This document shows positions 51,269 to 60,850 of a stretch of 64,000 nucleotides of DNA, piece by piece; the first letter of the stretch is position 1, and each line of letters begins with the position of its first letter. A program made the translations under genes and the position numbers. Source of the DNA: CALMZY01 sp052033915 (lineage in GTDB: Bacteria; Verrucomicrobiota; Kiritimatiellia; CAIQIC01; JAGNIJ01). The DNA lies in NCBI GenBank assembly GCA_052033915.1, contig JBPOJF010000001.1:1-64000 (forward strand), read 5' to 3'. Under the pieces are notes generated by a model. The model saw nothing but the letters and a program-made list of their open reading frames with translations, was not told the DNA's origin and made no database searches.

Positions 51269-53662
51269 CTACTTCTTCTCTTCGATCAGGACCTGCACCA
51301 TGACCCGCGAGCCCTTCGGGGCAATGGGGACCACGGTGCCTTCGATCGGGGTCCCGTCGACCTTCAGAGACACCCGGCGGGCCTTCTTCCCCGCCCGATT
51401 CGTCACGACGATATGATAGACGGCGCCCCGGTAGTTTCGCAACATGGTGAACCCCTTCCAGTTCGCCGGGATCATGGGTTCGATCTTCAGTCCCTTGTAC
51501 GTGGACCGCACGCCCAGCAGGTAGTCCGTCAGGGCGCGGTACATCCACGCCGCGGAGCCCGAGTACCACGTCCAGCCGCCCCGGCCGTAGTTCGGGGATT
51601 GCGGACCGTCCACGTTGCCCGGGGTGACATAGGGTTCGGCGCAGTAGTGGTCCGGGTTCATCCCCCGGCGAACCGGGTTGAAGCTTTCGAAGACCTTGAA
51701 GCAGCGTTCCGGCGTTCCGGCGACGGCTTCGGCGATGATGGCCCAGCAACCGGCGTGGGTGTAGAGCCCGCCGTTTTCGCGCAGGCCCGGCGGATACTGG
51801 CTGAGATGGCCGATGCGCGGGTCCGGCCGGCTGAACGCCGGATAGAACGTCAGCGGCCCATAATCGCGGTAGAGGATCTTCGACAGAGAGTCCAGTATCT
51901 TCCTGCGGCGCGCCGGCGCGGCGATGCCGTGGATCAGGGCCCACGTGTTCGAGTTGATCCACATCTTGCCGATCTTGCACTTCTTCGAGCCCAGAACGCC
52001 GTGCGCGTACGTCGCGCGGATGTACCAATCGCCATCCCACGCGTACTTGTTGATGGCGTCCTTGATCTTCCCGGCCCTGGACAGGTAACGCGCTCGATCT
52101 TTCCGCGCCGCGGCGTCGTTCATCTGCGAGAGCATTTCGCTCCAGTCCGTCAGGATTCCGTAGAAGAACATGCCCAGCCAGATCGACTCGGCGACGCCGT
52201 CAAACCCGATGCACGAGAGCCCATCGTTCCAGTCGCCTTCGACCATCGTCGGGATGTTCCGCGGACAGGGACGCGCGAGGACCTGTTCGATGGCCGCGCG
52301 GCAGTGGCCGAGGATCGTCGCCTCGCCCTTGTCGAAGAACGGAACCTTCTGTTGCAGGAACTTGAAATCGCCGGTCTCCTGGATGTAGCGCAGGGTCACG
52401 AAGGGAAGCCACAGGAGATCGTCGCTGTTCTTCTTCTTCATGCCGTCTTCGATGATCGGATGCCACCAGTGGAACGTCGTGCCGTCGCGGAACTGGTGCC
52501 GGGAAGCCCGCTCGATATGCTCGCGGCAGATCGAGGAGTCCAGGGTCAGCGTCGCCAGGCTGTCCTGGAGCTGGTCGCGATAGCCGTACGCGCCGCCCGT
52601 CTGGTAGTACGCCGTGCGCCCCCACATCCGGCACGAGACGGCCTGGTACGGAAGCCACTGGTTGACGAGCAGGTTCACGGAATCGTCCGGCGTACAGACC
52701 TGAAGCTGTCCCGTCAGGACGTCCCACATGGCCTTCATCTTCGTGAGTTCGCGCTCGACCTGGCCCTTTCGCTCATACCGCCGGATGATCGCGCGGCCCT
52801 CGGCCTGCGTGCGAACGGCGCCCAGCAGATAGGTCACGCTCGTCGTCTGACCGGGCCGCAGGATAATCTTGTTGTGAAGCGACGCGATCCCGTCATTCCA
52901 CCGGCCTTGCACATTCGTCAACCGGCCTTCCCGGACGGCCTTCGGGGCGGTCAGTTCACCCAGTTGGCCCAGAAACGCCTTCTGATCGCTCTCGTAGCCG
53001 ACCGGTTTCGGGAACGCGGTGTGGAATCCCGTGTACTCGTACGGACGGGACCAAGGCCGGCCGCTCGGGTCAGGCAACCCCCAACGCGTCTTGCCGGCCC
53101 AGAACGTGCCGAGTTTCCGATCAATCGTTGTCTCGATAAACAGCTTGTCGAATTCGCGGTGGGAGTCCGGCGAAACGCCGAGACACCACTCGAAATAGGT
53201 GAACAGGCTGAGGCGCCGCGTTTTGCGCGAGGTATTCTTGAGGGTGAGCGACCACACTTCCACCGGCGACCGGCTGTCCACGAAGTACGTGACGCTGGAT
53301 TCCACATCGTGCGACAGGCCGGAAATGACGGAATACCCCATCCCGTGACGGCACTCGTACTTCCGCAGGGGTTTGCACGTGGGCTTCGGCGTGGGCGACC
53401 AGAACTGTCCGCTGTCGTCGTCGCGAATGTAGATGTACTTGCCCCAGTGATCTCGCGTGAGATCCTGGTCCCAGCGCGTCAAACGGTTGAACTGCGCGTG
53501 ATCGCGCCACGAGTAGCCGCTGCCGCTTGCCGAGACGATGGCGCCGTACTGGCCGTTGGAAATGACGTTGACCCATGGGCGCGGCGTGTCCGGACGCGTA
53601 ATGACATATTCGCCGCGCTCGACATCAAAGTAGCCATACTTGTTTCGATACAGTTCTTTCAT
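51269..53662 (-). CDS. GH94 family phosphorylase (cellobiose/chitobiose type), copy 1
   Basis: A 797-residue intracellular phosphorylase. The N-terminal beta-sandwich begins YGYFDVERGEYVITRPDTPRPW (10-31), and SNGQYGAIVSASGSGYSW follows. The (alpha/alpha)6 catalytic barrel has GAYGYRDQLQD (about 357-367) and the general acid Asp480 in GDWNDG (476-481). Family members split beta-linked disaccharides with phosphate to a sugar-1-phosphate. No signal peptide. Cellobiose, chitobiose, laminaribiose and cellobionate enzymes look alike here, so the substrate is open. Start set by AAAGGA. The paralogue lies 32 bases upstream. Confidence 0.92.
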   Translation of the reverse strand: MKELYRNKYGYFDVERGEYVITRPDTPRPWVNVISNGQYGAIVSASGSGYSWRDHAQFNRLTRWDQDLTRDHWGKYIYIRDDDSGQFWSPTPKPTCKPLRKYECRHGMGYSVISGLSHDVESSVTYFVDSRSPVEVWSLTLKNTSRKTRRLSLFTYFEWCLGVSPDSHREFDKLFIETTIDRKLGTFWAGKTRWGLPDPSGRPWSRPYEYTGFHTAFPKPVGYESDQKAFLGQLGELTAPKAVREGRLTNVQGRWNDGIASLHNKIILRPGQTTSVTYLLGAVRTQAEGRAIIRRYERKGQVERELTKMKAMWDVLTGQLQVCTPDDSVNLLVNQWLPYQAVSCRMWGRTAYYQTGGAYGYRDQLQDSLATLTLDSSICREHIERASRHQFRDGTTFHWWHPIIEDGMKKKNSDDLLWLPFVTLRYIQETGDFKFLQQKVPFFDKGEATILGHCRAAIEQVLARPCPRNIPTMVEGDWNDGLSCIGFDGVAESIWLGMFFYGILTDWSEMLSQMNDAAARKDRARYLSRAGKIKDAINKYAWDGDWYIRATYAHGVLGSKKCKIGKMWINSNTWALIHGIAAPARRRKILDSLSKILYRDYGPLTFYPAFSRPDPRIGHLSQYPPGLRENGGLYTHAGCWAIIAEAVAGTPERCFKVFESFNPVRRGMNPDHYCAEPYVTPGNVDGPQSPNYGRGGWTWYSGSAAWMYRALTDYLLGVRSTYKGLKIEPMIPANWKGFTMLRNYRGAVYHIVVTNRAGKKARRVSLKVDGTPIEGTVVPIAPKGSRVMVQVLIEEKK

Positions 53663-53694
53663 GCTGATTCGTGTCCTTTGGTTGTTCTGTACAT

Positions 53695-56103
53695 CTATTT
53701 CGAGCCCATGAGCACTTCCACCACATGCACACCGCGATCCGGGAACAAGGGCAAGAGAGAGCCCCGCAGCATCTTTCCATCCACCTTGATCTCGCGCACC
53801 CCCTGATGGACGCCGTCCGGATTCGAGATCCGGATGTCGTACCGCGTTCCGCGGAATCGCCGGACAATACGGGACTGTTTCCACCCCGACGGCAGGCAGG
53901 GATCGACGATCAGCCCGTCCAACGTCGGGCGAACGCCCAACAGGTTCTGGGTCACGGCGACAAAAAACCAATCGGCGCTTCCCGTCAACCAGGTAAACGC
54001 GCCTTCTCCGTAGCGGGGATTGCCGGGACCCATGACGTACTCCGGAAATACATAGGGCTCGGTCTTGTAGGACTCGATATCCTTGTCCAGGGAGTTCGGC
54101 ATAAGTTGACGGATTGTCTTGTAGGCCGCGTCGGCGCGCCCGAGCGCGTAATCCATCATGATCTTGAACGCCCCACCGTGGATGAACACGGAGGCATTCT
54201 CCTTCGTGCCGGGCGCGAAGGCTGTGATGCGCCCGATGTCCGGGTTATACTTCGTGTACGGCGGCGAGAACAGAACCGGGCCGAACGGCGTATCCAGCGT
54301 CACGTCGATCTGGTGCAAAACCTTCTTCTGCTGTTCCTCGTTCGGAATTCCTGCGAGGATCGCCCACGTCTGAGAGTTGAGCTGGCAACCGCCCTCTTCG
54401 TTCACCGGCGAACCGATCGGCTCGCCCTTGTCGTTGAACGCATACACATAGCGGTCCCCCGCCCACGCGGTCCGGTTGATCAGGTCCTTCATGGACTCGT
54501 AACGGCTTTCGCAATCGCGCACCGTGTCCGCGTCGCCAATGAAGCCGGCCAGTTCCTTCAGCATGTTCAGCCCGACGCAAAGCCCCATGGCCAGCCAGAC
54601 GCTTTCGCCCTTGCCGCCGATGCCCGTCCTGTCAAACGCGTCGTTCCAGTCCTGCGTGCCCATGAGAGGCAGGCCCCGCTCGCTCTTGGCGCGATCCTGC
54701 AGGAACTGCATCGCCTTGCGGACATGTTCGTACAACGTGTCCGATCCGCCGTCGTAATACGGAATGCGCTTCTCCAGGATCTTCACGTCGCCGGTTTCCT
54801 TGACGTAAGCCGTCACCAGCAGGGGGAGCCAGACAGGAAAATCGGCGGGAGCTTTTCCCTCGTTTGTGCCGGTCACGTACGACCAGCCCGCCATCGGCTG
54901 CCCCGTCTTTCGCTGGTGCTTCGCCAGGGCGATCATGCGTTCGCGCGCGTAGTCCGAATCCAAGGCCAGGAGCCCCCACGCGTCCTGGGCGGTATTGCGG
55001 AACCCGAATTCGCCGTGACCCTCGTGGTAGTACGTTGCCGACCTGCCCCAGTGGTTGTTCATCGCCACCTGGTACTTCAGCCAGACGTTCACGAAGTCAT
55101 CGAGTTGCTTGTCCGGCGTCTCGATCATCACGCGATCAATCATCGCGCGCCAGCCCCGCTTGACGTCGCGAAGCGCGCGCTTGCACGCGTCCGCCGAACG
55201 GAATTGGGCGAGCTTCCCGGCCGCCTCGTCCTCGCTTTCCGCGAGACCCATCACCACGCTGAACGTCTTTGTTTCGCCGGGCTGGAGCGACAGTTCGTGC
55301 TGCAACACGCCCACCATGTTGTTGCCGCGCACGCGCGAGCGGGTGCAGCCCTTCCCCTGAAGGGCCGCCGGATGGGCGTAATCGCCGGCGGCGCCCACGA
55401 AGTTTTCGTAGTCCAGATCGTAGCCTTTGACGGGAAGGCTTGAGCCCATGAACGCATGAAACGGCCACGGCTTGTTGGCCCACGGGAACTTGCCCGCCCA
55501 CACCGCCTGAAGACGCTCGTTGAAACAGCCCTCGTTCATCAGAACCGTAAGGTTCCGGACCGTCAACTCGGACTCCCAGTGACCCAGGTGCCACTCGATG
55601 AACGGAAAGATATCGACCTGCCTCGGCTGCCGGGATGTGTTCTTCACCTCCACCATCCAGATCTCCAGCCGTTCCTTTTCAGGGACAAAAAACGTCGTCA
55701 CCGCCTGAATGCTTTCGTATCGGTTCTTGATCCTGGTGTAGCCCAGACCGTGCCGGCACTCGTACCGATCTCCCCGGTTGCACGGCGCATACGTGCCGCT
55801 GCACACGACGCCGCTCTCGGCGTCGCGGATGTAGAGGTAACGGCCCGGCCGGTCATTGAGGTAGTTCGCCGGCGCCCAACGCGTAATTCGGTGATGCGCC
55901 GGATCAAGGTACCAACTGAAACCGCCGCCTGTCTGACTGATCACCCCGCAATACTCACCGTTTGAAAGATAGTTGATCCACGGCCGCGGAGTGTTCGGAC
56001 TCCGAATCACGAACTCATGCGCCTTGCTGTCAAACTCGCCATACTCTGTGTACTTCTTCACTTTTGACTCCGATATGAAATCGGTTACTAACTGTTGATT
56101 CAT
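53695..56103 (-). CDS. GH94 family phosphorylase, copy 2
   Basis: An 802-residue paralogue of the neighbouring gene with the same fold: SPNTPRPWINYLSNGEYCG near residue 35, SWYLDPAHHRITRW near 64, RYECRHGLGYTRI near 113 and the general acid Asp488 in TQDWNDAF (483-490). Here the segment after the acid is AF where copy 1 has GL, and the barrel loop reads GHGEFGFRNTAQD (about 362-374). These differences in substrate-facing loops suggest a different disaccharide. It has no signal peptide. The start ATG 56103 lacks a Shine-Dalgarno sequence, and a longer frame to 56211 is likely untranslated. Confidence 0.9.
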   Translation of the reverse strand: MNQQLVTDFISESKVKKYTEYGEFDSKAHEFVIRSPNTPRPWINYLSNGEYCGVISQTGGGFSWYLDPAHHRITRWAPANYLNDRPGRYLYIRDAESGVVCSGTYAPCNRGDRYECRHGLGYTRIKNRYESIQAVTTFFVPEKERLEIWMVEVKNTSRQPRQVDIFPFIEWHLGHWESELTVRNLTVLMNEGCFNERLQAVWAGKFPWANKPWPFHAFMGSSLPVKGYDLDYENFVGAAGDYAHPAALQGKGCTRSRVRGNNMVGVLQHELSLQPGETKTFSVVMGLAESEDEAAGKLAQFRSADACKRALRDVKRGWRAMIDRVMIETPDKQLDDFVNVWLKYQVAMNNHWGRSATYYHEGHGEFGFRNTAQDAWGLLALDSDYARERMIALAKHQRKTGQPMAGWSYVTGTNEGKAPADFPVWLPLLVTAYVKETGDVKILEKRIPYYDGGSDTLYEHVRKAMQFLQDRAKSERGLPLMGTQDWNDAFDRTGIGGKGESVWLAMGLCVGLNMLKELAGFIGDADTVRDCESRYESMKDLINRTAWAGDRYVYAFNDKGEPIGSPVNEEGGCQLNSQTWAILAGIPNEEQQKKVLHQIDVTLDTPFGPVLFSPPYTKYNPDIGRITAFAPGTKENASVFIHGGAFKIMMDYALGRADAAYKTIRQLMPNSLDKDIESYKTEPYVFPEYVMGPGNPRYGEGAFTWLTGSADWFFVAVTQNLLGVRPTLDGLIVDPCLPSGWKQSRIVRRFRGTRYDIRISNPDGVHQGVREIKVDGKMLRGSLLPLFPDRGVHVVEVLMGSK

Positions 56104-56269
56104 CAGTTGTGAGCGTTCGCATTGGTGGATATTTCCGTGTTTTTGAGCGAGATCAAGTCTTTTAGCGAAAAAAACGAGGGAATAGCCAATTAGCGGCTTT
56201 TCAGGAGTCAAAAATGCCGATTATTGACGGTCTGAAGACATTTAATGGGTGTCGGAAGAGGAATTCTTC

Positions 56270-56638
56270 CTACCAACCGAGCATCCCCGTGAACAGGGCG
56301 AACACGAGGAGTACGCATACGGCGCAAAGGCCGGCGGAATAGACAGGGAACGGGCTCTGATCGATCTTCCGGCGCTGCAACTTGGAGATCAGCGCAAAAA
56401 CCGCAAGCGCCAGCGATACAAGCAACACGGAAAGGAATGTGACAAAGTTCTGCGGGTAATGCGCCGCCGTCGTCGCGCCGGGAGATCCCGATCCATGGGC
56501 CGCGGCAGGACCGACCAGCGGGAGAAGCATACACACCAGATAGAACGACAGCCCCGAAAGAATGGTCAGAACGCTTCCCACCCCAGGCCGCGCAAAGAAG
56601 GGCAGTTCCACGACTTCCTGTTTATCGGGCTTCTTCAT
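56270..56638 (-). CDS. Small membrane protein, three predicted TM segments
   Basis: A 122-residue protein with hydrophobic segments at about 21-43, 66-85 and 98-118, and a soluble N-terminus (MKKPDKQEVVELPFFARPG). No family recognised. It sits between the GH94 pair and the acyltransferase genes on the same strand, with a gap of 81 bases upstream. It could be part of a membrane complex, but there is no evidence for which. Confidence 0.6.
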   Translation of the reverse strand: MKKPDKQEVVELPFFARPGVGSVLTILSGLSFYLVCMLLPLVGPAAAHGSGSPGATTAAHYPQNFVTFLSVLLVSLALAVFALISKLQRRKIDQSPFPVYSAGLCAVCVLLVFALFTGMLGW

Positions 56639-56719
56639 TGTCCACGTTCTTTCGACAGCACACCTTGAAAAACGTTCGGTAAATTAGCGATATGCACGCT
56701 GGAGGACAAGGCAAATACT

Positions 56720-57622
56720 TCAACATCCCCCATCCGGCAACGATCGGGGTTCCGTGTCTTCCGGCTCCGGCTTTGTCTTCCACCGCCGATGAATCCATAT
56801 CCATTGATCCGGGTATGCGCGAATCATGTTTTCGATGATCTTCGTGCAGTCCCGGGTGAACGATCGTATCGTTTCCGGCTCGCGGTCGGGCGGAGAATCC
56901 AGCGGCGGGAGAACCTTCACCAAATGCCGGCCGTTTTCGCGCCGGATCATAAAGACCGGCAGCACCGGCGCGCCGGACTGCGCGGACATGTACGCCAGGC
57001 CCGGAGTCGTACAGGCGGGCTTGCCGAAGAAGTCCACGAAGATGCCCTCCGTATTGATCATATTCTGGTCGAGAATGAACCCGACCAACTCCCGTTTTCT
57101 CAACGCCGTCAGACACGTCCGATACGAGTTATGCGCCGGCACGAATTTCACGCCGAAGCGCCGGCGAAGACCCATCCAGAACTCATTCACGGCCTTGTTC
57201 TTGATGTTCTTCGAAATGACCGTCAGCGGATATCCGAGGCGCGGCACAATCGTGGCCAGCAAATCCCAGTTCCCGAAATGCGCGGTCAGCACGATGGCGC
57301 CTTTGTCTTTCCGGAGGGCTGCCCGCGCAAATTCCTCGCCCTCAATTTCGATGCTCTGCCGGAGGAATTCGTCGGTCACCTTCCCCAGCCGCAACGTCTC
57401 GGCGAGATTCATGCCGAGGTTGGCGTACATCCGCCGGACGATCCCGAGAATCTCAGAACTCGATTTTTCCGGAAACGCGAACGTCAGCGCGCGGATCGCA
57501 TCGCGCCTGTGGTAGCGGAGGACCGACCCATAGATCCACCCCAGGCCGCGCCCGAACGCCAGGGCAATCCGCAAGGGAAGCCACGAAAAAAACGCGCAGA
57601 GGAACCGGAAAATCAACTTCAT
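56720..57622 (-). CDS. LpxL/HtrB-type lipid A acyltransferase, copy 1
   Basis: A 300-residue lysophospholipid-type acyltransferase. An N-terminal membrane helix (LIFRFLCAFFSWLPLRIAL) is followed by the catalytic HX4D motif in TAHFGNWD, then DQNMINTEGIFVDFFGKPACTTPG (acceptor site) and IHRRWK at the end. It transfers a secondary acyl chain to Kdo2-lipid A at the inner membrane. No ribosome binding site; a TATAAG box nine bases before the ATG suggests its own leaderless promoter within the end of the upstream gene. Close paralogue of the next gene. Confidence 0.88.
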   Translation of the reverse strand: MKLIFRFLCAFFSWLPLRIALAFGRGLGWIYGSVLRYHRRDAIRALTFAFPEKSSSEILGIVRRMYANLGMNLAETLRLGKVTDEFLRQSIEIEGEEFARAALRKDKGAIVLTAHFGNWDLLATIVPRLGYPLTVISKNIKNKAVNEFWMGLRRRFGVKFVPAHNSYRTCLTALRKRELVGFILDQNMINTEGIFVDFFGKPACTTPGLAYMSAQSGAPVLPVFMIRRENGRHLVKVLPPLDSPPDREPETIRSFTRDCTKIIENMIRAYPDQWIWIHRRWKTKPEPEDTEPRSLPDGGC

Positions 57623-57631
57623 GTCTGTACG

Positions 57632-57660
57632 CTTATAGAAGGGCGCCCGGGAAAACTCAA
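57632..57660 (-). promoter_or_regulatory. Candidate promoter of the first acyltransferase gene
   Basis: On the minus strand TTGAGT (57655-57660), a 17-base spacer and TATAAG (57632-57637). The predicted start is about three bases before the ATG at 57622. The -35 overlaps the stop codon of the upstream paralogue, so the second gene could be transcribed alone. Confidence 0.5.
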
Positions 57661-58556
57661 CACGGCGGTTGATATCCGCTCCTGTCCGGGCCTTTCCAGG
57701 GCGCGGTTTTCCAGCGGTAATGGACCCAGGTCCATTGTTCGGGATGTTCCCGGATGATCTGCTCAAGGACCGCCGTGCAATGCTGCGTAAAGGCGCGAAC
57801 GGTCTCCGGCTCGATATCCGCCGGAGGATCGATGGCGGGCAGAACCCGGATTACATGACGACGATGATCCGGCTGCCGGCAGATGAACACCGGAACAACC
57901 GGCGCGCGGGATTGAAAGGCCATGTAGGCAAGCCCCGGAGTTGTGCACGCGGGCCGCCCGAAAAAATCCACGTAGATTCCCTCGTCCCGGGTCATGTTCT
58001 GGTCGAGCATGAACCCGATGATCCCGCCGTTCTTCAGGGCCTTGAGGCAGGGTCGGTAGGAGTTGTGCGCGGGCAACACGCGCGAACCGAACCGTCGCCG
58101 GACACCCCACCAGAACTCCTGCAACGACGCGTTCCGGATCGACTTGGCGATGATCGTCAGAGGATACCCCGACAACGGCGCGAGAGTCGCCAGCCACTCC
58201 CAGTTTCCAATGTGTCCGCACAAGGCCAGAACGCCCCTGCCCTGCTCATGGGCCGATTTGAGATTCTCGATATTCTCCACGGAAACCAGATCGCGGGCTT
58301 CGGCTTCACTCAGCCCCGGCAGGCGCATCATCTCGACAAACCCCATCCCCATGTTCGCGTACATGCGCCGAAGAATGTCCCTGATTTCGTCCGCCGGCTT
58401 TTCGGGAAAAGAGAGGGAAAGCGCCGACTGCGCGTAGGCGCGGCGATAACGGACGACCGATCCAATCACCCACCCCAGCGCGCGGCCCAGGGCCGGCGCG
58501 AAGCGCAACGGCAGGCAAGAGAATAAGGCCGACAATGCCTTCAGAATCCGCTTCAT
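57657..58556 (-). CDS. LpxL/HtrB-type lipid A acyltransferase, copy 2
   Basis: A 299-residue paralogue of the downstream gene, with the same N-terminal membrane helix (ALSALFSCLPLRFAPALG). The catalytic motif is HX4E (GHIGNWEW) where the paralogue has HX4D. The rest aligns throughout: DQNMTRDEGIYVDFFGRPACTTPG and VHYRWK. Two such enzymes would add the two secondary acyl chains of lipid A, as LpxL and LpxM do. It starts 17 bases after the GH31 stop; no clear ribosome binding site. Confidence 0.9.
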   Translation of the reverse strand: MKRILKALSALFSCLPLRFAPALGRALGWVIGSVVRYRRAYAQSALSLSFPEKPADEIRDILRRMYANMGMGFVEMMRLPGLSEAEARDLVSVENIENLKSAHEQGRGVLALCGHIGNWEWLATLAPLSGYPLTIIAKSIRNASLQEFWWGVRRRFGSRVLPAHNSYRPCLKALKNGGIIGFMLDQNMTRDEGIYVDFFGRPACTTPGLAYMAFQSRAPVVPVFICRQPDHRRHVIRVLPAIDPPADIEPETVRAFTQHCTAVLEQIIREHPEQWTWVHYRWKTAPWKGPDRSGYQPPC

Positions 58557-58573
58557 GCACGACGTTCAGCAGG

Positions 58574-60763
58574 TCACGCGAGCAGCCACCGCACGCGAAC
58601 GGGCTCATTCCGACTCCGGACCTGCACCTCGGCGAAAGAATGTCCGGATTTCACCGTTCCTGCAAGGCATTCCTTCGTGATGCGACAGGGAACGGAACGC
58701 CACGCCTTGTTCCCCACGCGCGCCTCCGCGCACACACCCCGGGGCCGATCCACGCGGCTGCGCAGGACATACACCCGGGCCTTCGGCATTCCGTCGTAAG
58801 ATCCGCGCGGCGCCGAGACCGACAGTTCGATCTCCATCCCCCGCTTCTTCCCGATGATCTTCGTCCTGGCGAAACGACCGCGCTCATAGTCCCGGGTCCG
58901 GCCGTCATCCTCGTAGAGAACGAACTCGGACGTCTCGAACGGGCTCGGATAGTAGTCGAACTGAATCTCAACCGGAACGGCCGCGCCCAGGTTTCTCCCG
59001 ACTCTCTGGCATGGGATGATCGCGCCTTCCCGGACGTAGGTCGGGATGCGTTCCACCGGGATGTCGATGGGCCCGTCGCGCATGCCGTGATAGACCTCGT
59101 CGGTCTCGAGACCCATCCAGTTCCCGTTCGGGAAGTAGGCGCGCTTGCGCAGCACCTTCGAGCGCTTGTCCACGGGAGCGTCGGCCGGGATGACCAGCAA
59201 ATCGCGGCCCAGCGTGTACTGATGCTTGCGCCAGAGCGCGCCGCCGTCGTTGTCGTTGTATTCGAGGTACAGCGGGCGGGCTATGGGCATCCCGGTCTCG
59301 TGCGCCTCGCGGGCCAGCGTGTAGAAATAGGGCGCGAGCGAATAGCGGATGCGCGTCTGCTTGCGAAACAGCTTTTTCGCCGCCGCGCTGTACTTCCACG
59401 GCTCGCGATCGCCATGATCGCTGTGCGTCCGGAACACCGGGCTCATGGCTCCGAATTGGGACCACCGGATGAAAAGCTCCTCGTCGATCTTCCTGCCGAA
59501 AAATCCGCCGATATCGTGCGACCAGTAAACCGCGCCGAGGTTGCCGGACCGGGCGGTGAATTCGATTTGATGCCGGAGCATGTGCCATTCCGACGGCGTG
59601 TCGCCGGAAAACTGGACGGGATATCGATGGGAGCCCACACCGCCCCAGCGAGCCAGGATGAGCCCGCGCTTGTTCGTCTTCTTCTCGGTCAGCTCGAAGT
59701 AGATGCGGTTCGCCCAAAGCTGACTGTCCGTACCGGGAAACGGCGGCTTGACCCAGCCGTCGATCCACCAAAAATCCATGCCCTGGTCGAAGAGAGGCCC
59801 CAGAAGAACGTCGCACCACGCCTTCACCGCCGGCTTGCGCGACCAGTCGCACGCCCACTGACCCTGGTGAGGAAGCGCGCCGAGCCTCTTCTCGATCTCC
59901 GGGATGTGGCTATCGTTCGCCGGCAAGGCGTCATATTGATCATAGCCCGGATGATCGTTCAGCGAGGTCTGAACCCCGAGATCGCGCAGAACCTTCATGG
60001 TCCTCCGCGGATTCGGGAAGAACTTTTTATTCCAATCGTATCCGCCCCATCCGCCGCGCCAGTCCGTGTCCACGATCATCACATCGATGGGAATGCCGTC
60101 CTTGCGATAACGCTTCACGAGGTCGATGACTTCCCTGTCGGTGTACGCGTACCATCGGGAGTACCAGAATCCGAACGTCCAGCGCGGCACCATGGGAATC
60201 GGCCCGAAAACGGTCACAAAATCCTTTAAGGCGCCCTTGTAATCGTTGGCGTAGGCGAAGAAGTAACCATCGAACTGAACCCGGTGGCCGAGGCATTCGG
60301 GCCAGTCGTATTTGTCGTTCCAATACACTCTCGCCTCGTCGCCGACAAAATGTCCGCCGTCCGTGCTCAAGATTCCCTCAACCGGATAATGCCGGGGCCC
60401 GCCGCACCATTTCCATTGATCGAGCGAACGCGTCACCGTGCCGAGATTGCCGCCATCGCGCTTGCCGGGCGTCCACACCATCCGCCCGCCCGTACTGTTC
60501 CGGTGCACGATCTTCAGATTTTCGGGCGAAAAGACCTGTCCGTCATCGATGTACTGGAGTTCGAATTGGGCCGTGCGGAGCGTCAGCGTTTTTCCCTTTC
60601 GCATCACTTCCGCCGACACGGCCTTCGCCGCCCGTCTGCCCACGAGGAGCGACGGCCCCGTGGAAAACTTTCGTCCGTGGGAAAACTCGAGCCGGACACA
60701 GCCTTCGGAGAAGACGGTGAAGCGGGCATTCCCCTGGACAACGGGTGTTTTTTGGGAGCGCAT
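58574..60763 (-). CDS. GH31 family alpha-glycosidase
   Basis: A 729-residue glycoside hydrolase. A beta-sandwich N-terminal domain (to about 185) is followed by the (beta/alpha)8 barrel: GFWYSRWYAYTDREVIDL, nucleophile Asp335 (FWWIDGWV), acid/base Asp388 (FSGDTPSEW), and WSHDIGGF (414-421). It has no signal peptide. The family includes alpha-glucosidases, alpha-xylosidases and sulfoquinovosidases; WWIDG rather than WLDMNE departs from classic maltase motifs. AAAGGG precedes ATG 60763. It is followed by the acyltransferase genes and probably co-transcribed. Confidence 0.9.
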   Translation of the reverse strand: MRSQKTPVVQGNARFTVFSEGCVRLEFSHGRKFSTGPSLLVGRRAAKAVSAEVMRKGKTLTLRTAQFELQYIDDGQVFSPENLKIVHRNSTGGRMVWTPGKRDGGNLGTVTRSLDQWKWCGGPRHYPVEGILSTDGGHFVGDEARVYWNDKYDWPECLGHRVQFDGYFFAYANDYKGALKDFVTVFGPIPMVPRWTFGFWYSRWYAYTDREVIDLVKRYRKDGIPIDVMIVDTDWRGGWGGYDWNKKFFPNPRRTMKVLRDLGVQTSLNDHPGYDQYDALPANDSHIPEIEKRLGALPHQGQWACDWSRKPAVKAWCDVLLGPLFDQGMDFWWIDGWVKPPFPGTDSQLWANRIYFELTEKKTNKRGLILARWGGVGSHRYPVQFSGDTPSEWHMLRHQIEFTARSGNLGAVYWSHDIGGFFGRKIDEELFIRWSQFGAMSPVFRTHSDHGDREPWKYSAAAKKLFRKQTRIRYSLAPYFYTLAREAHETGMPIARPLYLEYNDNDGGALWRKHQYTLGRDLLVIPADAPVDKRSKVLRKRAYFPNGNWMGLETDEVYHGMRDGPIDIPVERIPTYVREGAIIPCQRVGRNLGAAVPVEIQFDYYPSPFETSEFVLYEDDGRTRDYERGRFARTKIIGKKRGMEIELSVSAPRGSYDGMPKARVYVLRSRVDRPRGVCAEARVGNKAWRSVPCRITKECLAGTVKSGHSFAEVQVRSRNEPVRVRWLLA

Positions 60764-60850
60764 GACGATCCCTTTTAATGCTGGTTCCAACGCTCCACGG
60801 ACCGGCGCGGAGCCTGCGGATCGCAAGCCGCTACAAGCCACAGGATTCCA

